From the NCBI GenBank assembly GCA_020252645.1, contig JADCCN010000013.1, forward strand, positions 62,001-126,000: DNA of 64,000 nt, in the 5' to 3' direction. Made by a program: the position numbers and the translations under genes. Under the pieces are notes generated by a model. It had not been told where the DNA came from. It saw only the letters and a program-made list of their open reading frames with translations, and did not search any database. Source of the stretch: Methylobacterium sp. Its GTDB lineage: Bacteria > Pseudomonadota > Alphaproteobacteria > Rhizobiales > Beijerinckiaceae. Below, piece after piece: positions 47,266-56,889 of this stretch (positions are counted from its first letter, which is position 1; each line of letters starts with the position of its first letter).

Positions 47266-47420
47266 AAGATCGCAGGCGCGAGAAAGGCCAAGAGGCAAAC
47301 CGGGCGGCAACCGGGCGGCAACCGGCGGGGCACAGTTTGCGACTTGAAACAGTCACGGCTGAAGGGTATCAAATTGCCTGGCGGGGCGCTTGGCTACAGA
47401 TACGGGATGAGGTTGAAAAG

Positions 47421-47768
47421 ATGAAAAATTTCGCGAAGATAGCCTGTCTGGTGGGCCTTGTGTTGGCAACACCGGTTTCGGCGCAGTTCACCGGCCCCAG
47501 CGTTACAGGTGCACAAGTGACGGTGGCGCAGGCCGCTGCGGCCCGGGCGGGCACCTATGTCACGTTGGTCGGGAACATCGTTGCGCACCAGCGCGAGGAT
47601 TACTTCACCTTCCGCGATGCCTCGGGCGAAATCCGGGTCGAAATTGATAACAAGGTTTTCCGGAAACGTCCCGTCCGGCCCGAGACGAAGGTCCGCCTGC
47701 TGGGCGAGGTCGATACCGGCCGGAGCGGCCCTTATGTCTGGGTGAAATCGCTCGAAATTCTGCCCTGA
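47421..47768 (+). CDS. Periplasmic OB-fold (YgiW/YdeI, BOF) protein
   Basis: 115 residues: signal peptide (MKNFAKIACLVGLVLATPVSAQ), then the BOF pattern TYVTLVGNIVAHQREDYFTF, RDASGEIRVEIDNKVF and KVRLLGEVDTG. These stress-linked periplasmic proteins are thought to bind small ligands; ligand unknown. GAGG lies eight bases before the ATG. It stands alone between the thioredoxin fragment and a decayed repeat copy. Confidence 0.88.
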   Translation: MKNFAKIACLVGLVLATPVSAQFTGPSVTGAQVTVAQAAAARAGTYVTLVGNIVAHQREDYFTFRDASGEIRVEIDNKVFRKRPVRPETKVRLLGEVDTGRSGPYVWVKSLEILP

Positions 47769-47787
47769 CCGGGCACGCACAGGGTCC

Positions 47788-47829
47788 GGCGAAGGCGGGG
47801 ATGGGCACCGGTTCGCGTGAGGAAAATGC
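47788..47829 (+). repeat. Palindromic repeat locus 5: truncated long unit
   Basis: The 3' part of a long unit (from GGCGAAGGCGGGG to GGAAAATGC) lacking its 5' half and carrying one change in the conserved end (GTGAGG for GTGAAG). It looks like a decayed copy. Confidence 0.75.
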
Positions 47830-47905
47830 GAGAAAGATAAAGCGATAAAGCATCTGATCTCATTCGGTCGAATCGAAAAAAAGCTCTCGCTGCCGACAGC
47901 AAAGC

Positions 47906-47930
47906 AAAGGGCGCCCGGCGGGCGCCCTTT
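47906..47930. terminator. Bidirectional hairpin between the OB-fold and chemotaxis genes
   Basis: Perfect 11-bp arms AAAGGGCGCCC and GGGCGCCCTTT with loop GGC. The T-tracts are short on both strands (TTTTCC rightward, TTTGCTTTG leftward). It lies 25 bases past the leftward MCP stop. Confidence 0.75.
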
Positions 47931-47954
47931 TCCTTGCCGGAACGGGATGGCGGC

Positions 47955-49625
47955 TCAGGCCGCGCGCACCGTGCGCAGGAAGGTATCGACCCGCACGCGC
48001 ATCATCACGCTCTGCTCGGCGAGTTCCTTCGACGCCGCGAGCACCTGCGCTGCGGCCGCACCGGTATTCGCGGTGGCCGAGGTGACGACCGAGATGCCAT
48101 GCGAGGCATGCTCGGTGCCGGCCGCGACCTGCTGCACATTCTCCGAGATTCCTTGCGTCGCGGCACTCTGCTCGGTGACCGCGACCGCGATGGAGGAGGC
48201 AACCTGGTTGATCTCCTCGATCATCGAGGTGATCTCGCGGATGGCGTTGATCGAATCCCCCGAGGCGCTCTGGATGGCGTTGACATGCTCGGCGATGACA
48301 TCGAGCGCACGCGTGGTCTGGGTCGCGAGTTCCTTCACTTCGCTGGCCACCACGGCAAAGCCGCGTCCCGCCTCGCCCGCGCGAGCCGCCTCGATGGTCG
48401 CGTTCAGCGCCAGCAGGTTGGTCTGCGAGGCAATGGACTTGATCATCTCGACGACCTCGACGATCTTCTTGCCGGCCTCGCTGAGGCGCTGGGCGGCGCG
48501 ATCGGTCTCATGCACCTTGTCCGAAGCGGCCGCGGCATAGGCCGAGGATTGCTCGGCCTGCCGACCGATTTCCTGGATGGAGGCGGCGAGTTCGCTGGTA
48601 TTGCCGGCGAGGGCCTGCACGCTTTCCGAGGCCTCATGCGAGGCGGCGGCAACGGCCGTGGATTGCTCGGTCGCTGTGCGTGAGACCTCCAGCATCGAAT
48701 TGGCGGCCTGCTCGAGTTCGCTGGCGGTCTGGGTAACCGAATGCACGATGCTCGCGCTGGCCTGTTCGAATTCGCGGATGTTCTGCTCGATCTCGGCCGC
48801 GCGCTGAAGCTGGCGCTTCTGCTCTTCCTCCGCCTGCATGCGCATGGCCCCGCGCTCGACCGCGCCCTGGCGGAAGCTCTGCATGGCGCGCGAGATGTCG
48901 CCGAGTTCGTTGCGGCGCTCCGTGCCCGAGATTTCTGCATCGAGATCGCCTGCGGCCAGCCTGTTCATGGCCTCGACCGAGCGCTTCAGCGGGGCCGCGA
49001 CGCCGAAGGCGACATACCAGGCCGCTGCCAGGCCCAGCAGGCAGGCGAGGGCAGAGAGGATGAACAGGACAAGTTTGGCCTGCGCGCCGGTCTGCTCGGA
49101 AGCCTCGTAATCGCTCTTCGAATGAGTGAGCTGGTACTCGATGATTTCGGCGATCATCTCGGTGCCCGGATCGATGGCATTGTACATGTCCTTCAAGATG
49201 AAGGCCTCCAGGCCCTTCATGTCGCCCTTTTCAAGCAGGGCGATCATGTCGAGCGTGGCCTTCCGGGCCAGGGAGAGCTTGCCTTGCGTCTCGCCGATCA
49301 GCTTGCGCTCGGTCTCCGTGCCGGCCTGGGCGACGTATTCCGGCCAGAGCTTGTCGATCTCGGCCATGGCGACCCTCATCGCCTTCAGGGATTGCTCGGG
49401 CTTGAAATTGCCGTTGCGCGCCTTGTGGGCGGCATCGACCACGTCCACCGCATAGCGATCGGAAATGACCTTCAGGTTGCGAAGGGGGATGACGTGACCA
49501 CGGTAGATTTCATCGAGCGCGGCGGTCTTCTCGTTGAGCGCAAACCACGCGGTTCCGGCAACGCCCATGGTGAGCGTGAACACCACCAGGAAGGCGGTGA
49601 TGAGCCGAGTCGAAATCTTGTGCAT
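47955..49625 (-). CDS. Methyl-accepting chemotaxis protein
   Basis: 556 residues: first membrane helix (LITAFLVVFTLTMGVAGTAWF), a ~170-residue four-helix-bundle sensor, second helix (VLFILSALACLLGLAAAWYV), HAMP (APLKRSVEAMNRLAAGDLDAE), and a signalling coiled coil whose tip reads NATIEAARAGEAGRGFAVVA followed by SEVKELA. It relays chemoeffector signals to CheA/CheW; the ligand is unknown and no che genes are nearby. The ATG at 49625 has GGGGA before it and gives the natural N-terminus; an ATG 11 codons upstream lacks a ribosome site. Confidence 0.95.
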   Translation of the reverse strand: MHKISTRLITAFLVVFTLTMGVAGTAWFALNEKTAALDEIYRGHVIPLRNLKVISDRYAVDVVDAAHKARNGNFKPEQSLKAMRVAMAEIDKLWPEYVAQAGTETERKLIGETQGKLSLARKATLDMIALLEKGDMKGLEAFILKDMYNAIDPGTEMIAEIIEYQLTHSKSDYEASEQTGAQAKLVLFILSALACLLGLAAAWYVAFGVAAPLKRSVEAMNRLAAGDLDAEISGTERRNELGDISRAMQSFRQGAVERGAMRMQAEEEQKRQLQRAAEIEQNIREFEQASASIVHSVTQTASELEQAANSMLEVSRTATEQSTAVAAASHEASESVQALAGNTSELAASIQEIGRQAEQSSAYAAAASDKVHETDRAAQRLSEAGKKIVEVVEMIKSIASQTNLLALNATIEAARAGEAGRGFAVVASEVKELATQTTRALDVIAEHVNAIQSASGDSINAIREITSMIEEINQVASSIAVAVTEQSAATQGISENVQQVAAGTEHASHGISVVTSATANTGAAAAQVLAASKELAEQSVMMRVRVDTFLRTVRAA

Positions 49626-49819
49626 GCCGGTTCCCCAGAAGGATGGCGATCCCGTCATCGGACTGCCATTCGGATCGAAATTTTTCCCATGAACAATGTC
49701 GCGAAGGTTGTAACCGCGCGGTTAATTCGGGCGAAGAAACAACCTGAGGCTGTAGAAATAAAGCGCAGTTTTCCAAGAACGGCGGCGCAAATCAGACGAT
49801 TTTGCCCGGATTTGACCGA

Positions 49820-51994
49820 TCAGAGATCGACCAGTTCCTCGGCGAAGGCCGCGCGCTCCTGGATGAAGGCAAAGCGGGATTCGGGCCGGTTGCCCATGAG
49901 GCGCTCGACCGAATCGTCCGTTTCGGCCTTGGTTTCTGCGGGCGCAACCACGCGCAGCAGGGTGCGCTTGCGCGGGTCCATCGTGGTGGATTTCAGCTGC
50001 TCCGGGTTCATCTCGCCGAGCCCCTTGAAGCGACCGACATCCGGCTTCTTGCCCTTGAAGTCGCGCGCGAGCAGTTCCTCCTTGTGGGCGTCGTCGCGGG
50101 CATAGACGGTTCTGCCGCCATGCGTGATGCGATAGAGCGGCGGCACGGCGAGGAAGAGATGCCCGTTCTCGATGAGCTTCGGCATCTGGCGGTAGAAGAA
50201 GGTAATCAGTAGGGAGGCGATATGCGCGCCATCCACATCCGCGTCGGTCATGATGACGATGCGGCCATAGCGCAGGTCTTCCTCGCGATATTGCGAGCCC
50301 GTGCCGCAGCCGAGCGCGAGCATGAGATCGGCGAGCTGCTGGTTCGCCTGGAGTTTGTCCTTGCCGGCATTGGCGACATTCAGGATCTTGCCGCGCAAAG
50401 GCAAAATCGCCTGTGAGGCGCGATCGCGCGCCTGTTTCGCGGAGCCGCCGGCCGAATCCCCCTCGACGATGAAGAGTTCCGAGCCTTGCGCCGCGGAATT
50501 GGTGCAATCCGCGAGCTTGCCGGGCAGCCGCAATTTCCGCACCGGGGTTTTGCGCGCGACATCCTTCTCGGCGCGGCGGCGCAGGCGGTCTTCCGCGCGC
50601 TCGATGACGAAATCGAGGAGCCGATTGGCGTTGTTCGGGTTGCCGGCGAGCCAGTGATCAAACGCGTCGCGGATTGCGGCGTCGACGATGCGCGAGGCCT
50701 CGACTGTGGCGAGCTTGTCCTTGGTCTGGCCGACGAATTCCGGCTCGCGGATGAAGACCGAGAGCATCACCGCTGCGCCGGTCATCACGTCATCCGAGGT
50801 GATGGCGGCCGCGCGCTTTGTCTGGCCGATGCGCTCGGCATGGTCCTTCAGCGCGCGCAGCAGCGCCACGCGCAGGCCCGCCTCATGCGTGCCGCCATCG
50901 GGCGTGGGCACGGTGTTGCAGTAGGAAGAGACGAAGCCGTCATCGTGCTGGAACCAGGCGAGCGCCCATTCGCAGGCGCCATGGCCCTGTTTATCCAGTT
51001 TCCCGGCGAACATCTCCTCGACGACGAGCGCTTTGCCTTCCACCTCGCGGGCGAGATAATCCGAAAGGCCGCCGGGGAAGCGCAGGGTCGCGCGGTCGGG
51101 CGTATCCGTGCCGGTGACGAGGGCGGGATCGCAGGCCCAGCGGATCTCGACGCCGCGATAGAGATAGGCCTTCGAGCGCGCCATCTTGTAGAGGCGCGCC
51201 GGCGAAAAGCTGGAGCCGGTCTTGAAGATCTCGGCATCGGGCTTGAAGCGCACGGTGGTGCCGCGCCGGTTGCGGATGGCGCCGAGATGCTCCAGCGCAC
51301 CCAGCGGCAGCCCCTTCGAGAAGCGCATGCGATAAAGTTGCTGCTCGCGCGCAACCTCCACCTCGACCAGTTCGGACAGGGCATTCACCACCGATACGCC
51401 CACGCCATGCAGGCCGCCGGAGGTCTCATAGGCCTTGCCGTCGAACTTGCCGCCCGCATGGAGCGTGCACATCACGATTTCCAGCGAGGACTTGCCGGGG
51501 AATTTCGGATGCGCATCCACGGGGATGCCGCGGCCGTTATCGGCCACCGTGAGGAAGCCGTCAGCCGCAAGGTGGATGTCGATGAAGGTCGCGTGGCCGG
51601 CGACGGCCTCGTCCATCGCGTTGTCGAGCACCTCGGCGAAGAGGTGGTGCAGAGCCTTCTCATCCGTGCCGCCGATATACATGCCGGGGCGGCGGCGCAC
51701 GGGCTCCAGCCCTTCGAGCACCTCGATGGAGGAGCCGTCATAGCCGCCGGAAGAGGGCGAGGCAGGCGGGGGCGAGGCAGGCAGGTGCGCAGTGGGCGGG
51801 GGCGGTGGAGCGGGGGCCTTGCCGCCGGAATTCCCGCCTCCGGCCGCGCTGGCCGGCACGGGCGGCTCCCTCCCGGGGCTGGCGACGGGAACCTTGGCCG
51901 GTTTCGGGGCCCGCTTCGCCTCGCGCACCATGTCCTGCGCGGCTTTTTCCAGCTGGCCGAAAAGATCGAGGGCAGGCGAGGATTTCGAGGACAT
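49820..51994 (-). CDS. parE: DNA topoisomerase IV subunit B
   Basis: 724 residues. A ~90-residue Pro/Ala-rich extension precedes the GHKL ATPase (EVLDNAMDEAVAGHA, DNGRGIPVDAHP, GGLHGVGVSVVNAL) and the Toprim domain (FIVEGDSAGGSAKQARDR, IMTDADVDGAHI). The spacing and LYRITHGGRTVYARDD fit ParE rather than GyrB. With ParC it decatenates sister chromosomes. parC is not in the window. Confidence 0.95.
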   Translation of the reverse strand: MSSKSSPALDLFGQLEKAAQDMVREAKRAPKPAKVPVASPGREPPVPASAAGGGNSGGKAPAPPPPPTAHLPASPPPASPSSGGYDGSSIEVLEGLEPVRRRPGMYIGGTDEKALHHLFAEVLDNAMDEAVAGHATFIDIHLAADGFLTVADNGRGIPVDAHPKFPGKSSLEIVMCTLHAGGKFDGKAYETSGGLHGVGVSVVNALSELVEVEVAREQQLYRMRFSKGLPLGALEHLGAIRNRRGTTVRFKPDAEIFKTGSSFSPARLYKMARSKAYLYRGVEIRWACDPALVTGTDTPDRATLRFPGGLSDYLAREVEGKALVVEEMFAGKLDKQGHGACEWALAWFQHDDGFVSSYCNTVPTPDGGTHEAGLRVALLRALKDHAERIGQTKRAAAITSDDVMTGAAVMLSVFIREPEFVGQTKDKLATVEASRIVDAAIRDAFDHWLAGNPNNANRLLDFVIERAEDRLRRRAEKDVARKTPVRKLRLPGKLADCTNSAAQGSELFIVEGDSAGGSAKQARDRASQAILPLRGKILNVANAGKDKLQANQQLADLMLALGCGTGSQYREEDLRYGRIVIMTDADVDGAHIASLLITFFYRQMPKLIENGHLFLAVPPLYRITHGGRTVYARDDAHKEELLARDFKGKKPDVGRFKGLGEMNPEQLKSTTMDPRKRTLLRVVAPAETKAETDDSVERLMGNRPESRFAFIQERAAFAEELVDL

Positions 51995-52157
51995 GAGGGG
52001 GCGGGACGCTTTCCGGGAACTGATTCGATGTCAAATCCTACCATGCCAGAGGTTCCGGCCGGATTCGCGACCTAACCCGGATGGATTGCCTTTGTCCTCA
52101 GTTTTCGCGCCGCGCCCTGCATTCGTGAGAACAGCCGGCCGGACCTTTGTTGCAGAC

Positions 52158-52175
52158 AAGGATCGGCCGATCCTT
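52158..52175. promoter_or_regulatory. Perfect 18-bp palindrome upstream of parE
   Basis: AAGGATCGGCCGATCCTT is fully self-complementary with no spacer. It is about 165 bases from the parE start and 208 from the small rightward gene. It could be an operator; no regulator is identified. Confidence 0.35.
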
Positions 52176-52188
52176 ATGTGGCAGCGTT

Positions 52189-52235
52189 AGAGCATTTTCC
52201 GAAGAACCGGTATCCGCTTTTGCGAGAGCATGCTC
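52189..52235. repeat. Short palindromic element (AGAGCAT...ATGCTC type)
   Basis: Outer arms GAGCAT (52190-52195) and ATGCTC (52230-52235) enclose an imperfect inner pairing around AACCGGTATCC. It resembles the common Hyphomicrobiales palindromes of the form AGAGCATG...CATGCTCT and is distinct from the GCATTTTC and 102-bp families in this window. Confidence 0.6.
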
Positions 52236-52382
52236 GAGCGGTTGCGCATGCCGCCCATCCCATCCACCGCGCCTTGTGGAGACTGCGACAGCTGCGAAAA
52301 ATGCGGAATGGTCATCAGAATTTCACCATCTCCAACGAAAACTACCAAGATCGAATCGCTGTTCCGCCCACGAGGTTGTGCC

Positions 52383-52610
52383 ATGTACTCGCCCCGCATG
52401 AAGTCGCTCGAAACCTGCGCCCATGCGGCCGGCAGTGCCTTCGGCTGCTGCGAGGATGATTTCGAGCCGCGCTATGTCGCGCATCCCGGCCGGGTGAGGA
52501 AGGTGACCATGCTCGCGGTGCTGGCCGGGTTGTTCACGCTGGCGGCCGGCCATCATTTCGGCTTCACCAAGGTGATCGCCGCGCTGCCGGGCCTGCGCGC
52601 CCCGGTCTGA
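52383..52610 (+). CDS. Small hypothetical protein with one membrane segment
   Basis: 75 residues from an ATG at 52383 with GAGG seven bases before it. It carries a Cys-rich N-terminal part (SLETCAHAAGSAFGCCEDDF), a basic turn (HPGRVRKVT) and one hydrophobic helix (MLAVLAGLFTLAAGHHFGF). No family recognised. The start and ribosome site make it plausible, but its shortness leaves room for doubt. Confidence 0.45.
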   Translation: MYSPRMKSLETCAHAAGSAFGCCEDDFEPRYVAHPGRVRKVTMLAVLAGLFTLAAGHHFGFTKVIAALPGLRAPV

Positions 52611-52999
52611 TCCGTGATCGGGCTTCAGCCCGTCGGAGGTCGCGCGGAAGCCGAGTGAGGCAGGGAACGCAAGGCATCGCCGCGTGTCTGCGAGGGGAGC
52701 TCTGCGAGGCCGCCGCCGCTCTTGCCGCATTCGCCGATCCCCCCATGCCAATATCTGCCGCCCCGGCCCCGGGCCGCGACAGGCCGGAATGAAGCCCGGT
52801 TGCAGGCAGCCGACAATGATGCCGCCCTCTCCGGGGAGCAGGTCCGGATCGGCCTCGATTGCTTCGCGGGCCTCTGTCCTGCGGAAAGGCGGTCTTGCGG
52901 TAAGGCGGTCTCGCGGTTGCCGCGCGAGGGGCAGAAAACGAAAAAGGGCGCCCGAGGGCGCCCGATTCCGTTTATTCAGTTTACGAAGAACCGCTATTC
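52611..52999. other. Non-coding region between the small gene and the glnA 3' side
   Basis: No convincing gene on either strand. It contains a 16-bp tandem duplication with one difference (52886-52901 AAGGCGGTCTTGCGGT, 52902-52917 AAGGCGGTCTCGCGGT) and the glnA terminator at 52939-52961. Confidence 0.45.
52939..52961 (-). terminator. Probable glnA terminator
   Basis: On the minus strand: GGGCGCCC, TC, GGGCGCCC, then TTTTTCG. It is 139 bases past the glnA stop, with the 102-bp repeat copy lying between gene and terminator. Confidence 0.75.
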
Positions 53000-53101
53000 A
53001 GAGCATGATGTGTTCAGACGGAAGCACATCATGCTCTTATCTTATTATCGTCGCATGCTTGTTTGTGAAAAACCGGATTCCACTTTTTCACAGCATGCTC
53101 T
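53000..53101 (-). repeat. 102-bp palindromic repeat, copy B
   Basis: Reverse-complement copy of 15997-16098 with three base differences by eye. Perfect arms GAGCATGATGTG / CACATCATGCTC near 53001-53036. Its end overlaps the glnA stop codon (53100-53102). Confidence 0.9.
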
Positions 53102-54509
53102 AGCAGCTGTAATACATCACGAACTCGATCGGGTGCGGGGTCATGCGATACCGGTCCGCCTCGCCCTTCTTCAGCTCGATATAGCTGTCGATGAAGTCGT
53201 CCGTGAACACGCCGCCGGCCTTCAGGAAGGCGCGATCCTTGTCGAGCGAAGCGAGGGCTTCGTCGAGCGAGCCGCAGACGGTCGGGATCTTCTTCAGCTC
53301 CTTCGGCGGGAGATCATAGAGGTCCTTGTCCATGGCCGCGCCCGGATGGATCTTGTTCGCGATGCCGTCGAGCCCGGCCATCAGCATGGCGGCGAAGGCG
53401 AGGTAGGGGTTCGCTGCCGGGTCCGGGAAGCGGACTTCCACGCGCTTGGCCTTCGGCGAGTTGGTCCACGGAATGCGGCAGGAGGCCGAGCGGTTGCGGG
53501 CCGAATAGGCCAGCAGAACCGGCGCTTCATAGCCCGGAACGAGGCGCTTGTAGGAGTTCGTCGACGGGTTGGTGAAGGCGTTCAGCGCCTTGGCGTGTTT
53601 GATGATGCCGCCGATATAATAGAGGCAGGTCTCGGAGAGGCCGGCATATTTGTCGCCCGCAAAGACCGGCTTGCCGTTCTTCCAGATCGACTGGTGCACG
53701 TGCATGCCCGAACCGTTATCGCCATAGATCGGCTTCGGCATGAAGGTGGCGGTCTTGCCGTAGGACTGCGCGACGTTGTGGATCGCGTATTTGTAGATCT
53801 GCATCTGGTCCGCCATCGTGACCAGCGTGTTGAACTTCATCCCGAGCTCATGCTGGGCCGAGGCGACTTCGTGATGGTGTTTTTCGACCGAGACGCCCAT
53901 CTGCGCCATGGCGGCGAGCATTTCGCCGCGCATGTCCTGCGCCGAATCCTGCGGCGGAACCGGGAAGTAGCCGCCCTTGGTGGCGATGCGATGGCCGAGG
54001 TTGCCGCCTTCGTAATCGGTCATGCCGTTGATGGGCAGTTCCGAATGGTCAAGCTTGAAGCCGGTATTGTAGGGGTCGGCCGCGAACTTCACGTCATCGA
54101 AGATGAAGAACTCGGCTTCCGGGCCGAAATAGGCCGTGTCGCCCACGCCCGATTGGGCCATGAACATCTCGGCGCGCTTGGCAATGCCGCGCGGGCAGCG
54201 GTTATACATCTCGCCGGTCGCCGGCTCGAGCACGTCGCAGTTGATCGAGAGCGTCGAGGCCGCGAAGAACGGATCGAGCGTCGCCGAGCCGAAATCCGGT
54301 TTGAGCAGCATGTCCGACTCGTTGATGGCCTTCCACCCGGCGATCGACGAGCCGTCGAACATGATGCCTTCCTCGAGCGTCTCTTCATCGACGATCGAGA
54401 TGTCGAAGGTCACGTGCTGCCACTTGCCGCGCGGGTCGGTAAAGCGGAAGTCGACGTATTTCACGTCGTTTTCCTTGATGAATTTCAAAACATCCTTGGC
54501 GCTCTTCAT
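53100..54509 (-). CDS. glnA: Glutamine synthetase, type I
   Basis: 469 residues, the normal length. Features: [58 protein letters not shown], and the adenylylation site [15 protein letters not shown] with the modified Tyr. It makes glutamine from glutamate, ammonia and ATP and is controlled by GlnE/GlnB. The ATG at 54509 gives the standard [15 protein letters not shown] start; an upstream ATG at 54536 is unlikely. Follows glnB by 134 bases. Confidence 0.97.
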   Translation of the reverse strand: MKSAKDVLKFIKENDVKYVDFRFTDPRGKWQHVTFDISIVDEETLEEGIMFDGSSIAGWKAINESDMLLKPDFGSATLDPFFAASTLSINCDVLEPATGEMYNRCPRGIAKRAEMFMAQSGVGDTAYFGPEAEFFIFDDVKFAADPYNTGFKLDHSELPINGMTDYEGGNLGHRIATKGGYFPVPPQDSAQDMRGEMLAAMAQMGVSVEKHHHEVASAQHELGMKFNTLVTMADQMQIYKYAIHNVAQSYGKTATFMPKPIYGDNGSGMHVHQSIWKNGKPVFAGDKYAGLSETCLYYIGGIIKHAKALNAFTNPSTNSYKRLVPGYEAPVLLAYSARNRSASCRIPWTNSPKAKRVEVRFPDPAANPYLAFAAMLMAGLDGIANKIHPGAAMDKDLYDLPPKELKKIPTVCGSLDEALASLDKDRAFLKAGGVFTDDFIDSYIELKKGEADRYRMTPHPIEFVMYYSC

Positions 54510-54643
54510 GGCCGTATCGCGTCCTCTGTCGTTCACGCTGGCTTCGGGTTGGATTTCTGGTCAGGCCGGTTTCGCGAGCCCGGCCGGCGAGGTCCAAGCG
54601 GCCGGGCGCAGGCCGCCTGGCCGATTGAAGGGGAGCGAAGCCG

Positions 54644-55000
<357 letters not shown>

Positions 55001-55169
55001 TCATCACGTTGGGTTCCGGGCCTTCCTTCCCGAAAGGCCGGAAGCCGTCAATAGGTGGAAAGCGCGCGCAAAGGCGCAGTTGGGCCATTTTCTCGCGATG
55101 CGCTTTCGTGGGTAGCATATTGACTAATAAATAGGCAAAGTGCGCGCGTTATGGCCAGCGTGCCGATGC

Positions 55170-56672
55170 TCAACCCGTCACCTCCAGATGGGTCGCTACG
55201 CCGGTTTCGGCATGGTCGGCGATGGTCGAACGCAAGGCGTGGCGGCCGACCAGTTCAGCGATGAAGGCGATGCGCAGGATCTGCCCGGGACCGACATGGA
55301 CCGTATCGAGGAAATAGGGCTCCCAGCCGTCATCATAGGGGTGGAGCAGTCGGAAGGAATGTCCGTCGAGCCCCAGCACCTGCGGCCAGGCGGTCTGGTT
55401 CTTCAGGGCGAGCACCACCTCGCGGCCGCGCTTCACCCTCAGAAGCGGTTTTCCGGGCTGGGCACCGGGCCCATCGCCAAGCGCGCCGCTGTTGAGCTGG
55501 AAGATGCGCGCGGGGTCCGGGAAGGCCTTGCGCATCGCCTCGGGATCGGGGCTGGCCTCGCGGGGCCAGCCGCCGGTGATGGCCAGTTCGGCCCGCGCGG
55601 CGTTCTGCAGCCTGATGGCGGCCGGCAGGCCGGGATCGGGCAGCGCCGTCACCGGGCCGCGCGCGGTGACGGCGCTGCCCTCCGTGCGCAGGATGAAGAG
55701 GGGCGCGGGGGTGGCGAACCTTGCTTCCACGCGCGCCTCGATGCCCGCCTCTCGCGGCACATCGACGATCATCTCGCAGCGATTGCCCGGCGCGAGCGTG
55801 ACCATGCGCTGGAGCGGATCAAAGGGCGCGCAGGGCGTCGAATCGATGGCGATGACGCGCGCGACCAGCCTTAGCGCGTGAAGCGGAATGGTGCGGGCCG
55901 GCGCGACATTGGCGAGCCGCAGGCGCAGGCGTGAGCCGGGCCGCACGGTGAGTTCGAGCGGAACCGTGCGGCCATTCACGCTGAGGCGGTTGCCGAGCCG
56001 GCCGAGGCGGGCGGCATCCCTGAGATCGGTGAAATCACCGGCGAGTTCGCCCTTCTCGTTCAGGCGCCAGTCGCCGACGAGCAGGGGAATGTCATGGTCG
56101 ACATCCGGCGGGCGCGGCTCCTCCAGCACGACGAGCGCGTGAAGCCCCCGGGCGCGCGCCTCGCGCGAGGGGGCTGGTGGAACCGCCTTCAGCAGGAAGC
56201 TGCCGGGTTGGCTCGTGGGGAAGGCAAGGCTTCCGGCCTGCCCGACGCCGATGCCGCTCATGGCATCACCGCTGAGCGGGCGGCGAAGCCCGCGCAGGGC
56301 CAATGCCAGGGGCTGGGCGAGATCATTCCGCAATCCGATCCGCGCGTCGCTGCCGGACTGGAAGCGCAAGGTTGGGATATCGAGCGGCGAAGCCTGCATG
56401 ACCGGCGGCGGATCGGGCAGGAAGCGGAACAGGGTGCTTTCGGGTGATTGAGCGCCCGTCAGCCGGGCGGTGAGGCTCGCGGCACTCAGTTGTTTGTCCT
56501 GGATCGGCGCGAGCGGCGGAACGGCCGCCGGGCGTGGCTGTGCTGCGGGGCGGGGTGCCGGCGCCGGCTGGGCCAGCGCCGGGCCGAGGCTCGCGCCCAG
56601 GGCCAGCCCGGCGAGAAACTGCCGGCGATCCGGCTTGGAGAGGGGGGAGGGGTTCGACGGGCGCTGCGGCAT
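55170..56672 (-). CDS. Tat-exported multicopper-oxidase-like protein without copper ligands (FtsP/SufI-like)
   Basis: 500 residues. A twin-arginine signal (SKPDRRQFLAGLALGASLG) is followed by a Pro/Ala linker and three cupredoxin-like domains. Where active multicopper oxidases have HWHG, this protein has LALRGLRRP; where they have HCHxxxHxxxGM, it has ALRSTIADHAETGVATH, with the Cys and most His lost. It should therefore not be a copper oxidase and resembles FtsP (SufI), a Tat-exported divisome stabiliser. The start is uncertain: ATG 56672 lacks a ribosome site, and ATG 56732 would lengthen the signal by 20 residues. Confidence 0.75.
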   Translation of the reverse strand: MPQRPSNPSPLSKPDRRQFLAGLALGASLGPALAQPAPAPRPAAQPRPAAVPPLAPIQDKQLSAASLTARLTGAQSPESTLFRFLPDPPPVMQASPLDIPTLRFQSGSDARIGLRNDLAQPLALALRGLRRPLSGDAMSGIGVGQAGSLAFPTSQPGSFLLKAVPPAPSREARARGLHALVVLEEPRPPDVDHDIPLLVGDWRLNEKGELAGDFTDLRDAARLGRLGNRLSVNGRTVPLELTVRPGSRLRLRLANVAPARTIPLHALRLVARVIAIDSTPCAPFDPLQRMVTLAPGNRCEMIVDVPREAGIEARVEARFATPAPLFILRTEGSAVTARGPVTALPDPGLPAAIRLQNAARAELAITGGWPREASPDPEAMRKAFPDPARIFQLNSGALGDGPGAQPGKPLLRVKRGREVVLALKNQTAWPQVLGLDGHSFRLLHPYDDGWEPYFLDTVHVGPGQILRIAFIAELVGRHALRSTIADHAETGVATHLEVTG

Positions 56673-56889
56673 GATGAAGAGGGATTTGGCGTGGTTCGCC
56701 GGAAAGGGCAAGCGGGCGGGGGTTCTCGGCTGCATCGGACTTGGCCGTTTCCGGTGCAGATTTTTGCTGCGGGCGCAAAAAACCATGCTATAGCACCGCC
56801 GTCGCGCCGGGCGGCGGGCGGAGCACGGCCGGATTGTCCGCTTCATCCGCCGCCTGGTTCACTTGGATACGCGGGTTCATCTGGGTCAC

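Larger units (their letters stand above)
51995..52382. other. 388-base region upstream of parE
   Basis: Holds the parE start region, a perfect 18-bp palindrome at 52158-52175 and a palindromic element at 52189-52235. No gene is evident. The bases 52236-52382 are less GC-rich and lead into the small gene at 52383. Confidence 0.5.

Noticed and set aside
52323-52751. Minus-strand 142-codon frame over the small gene at 52383
   Set aside because: The product is Arg/Gly-rich without motifs, and no ribosome site precedes it.
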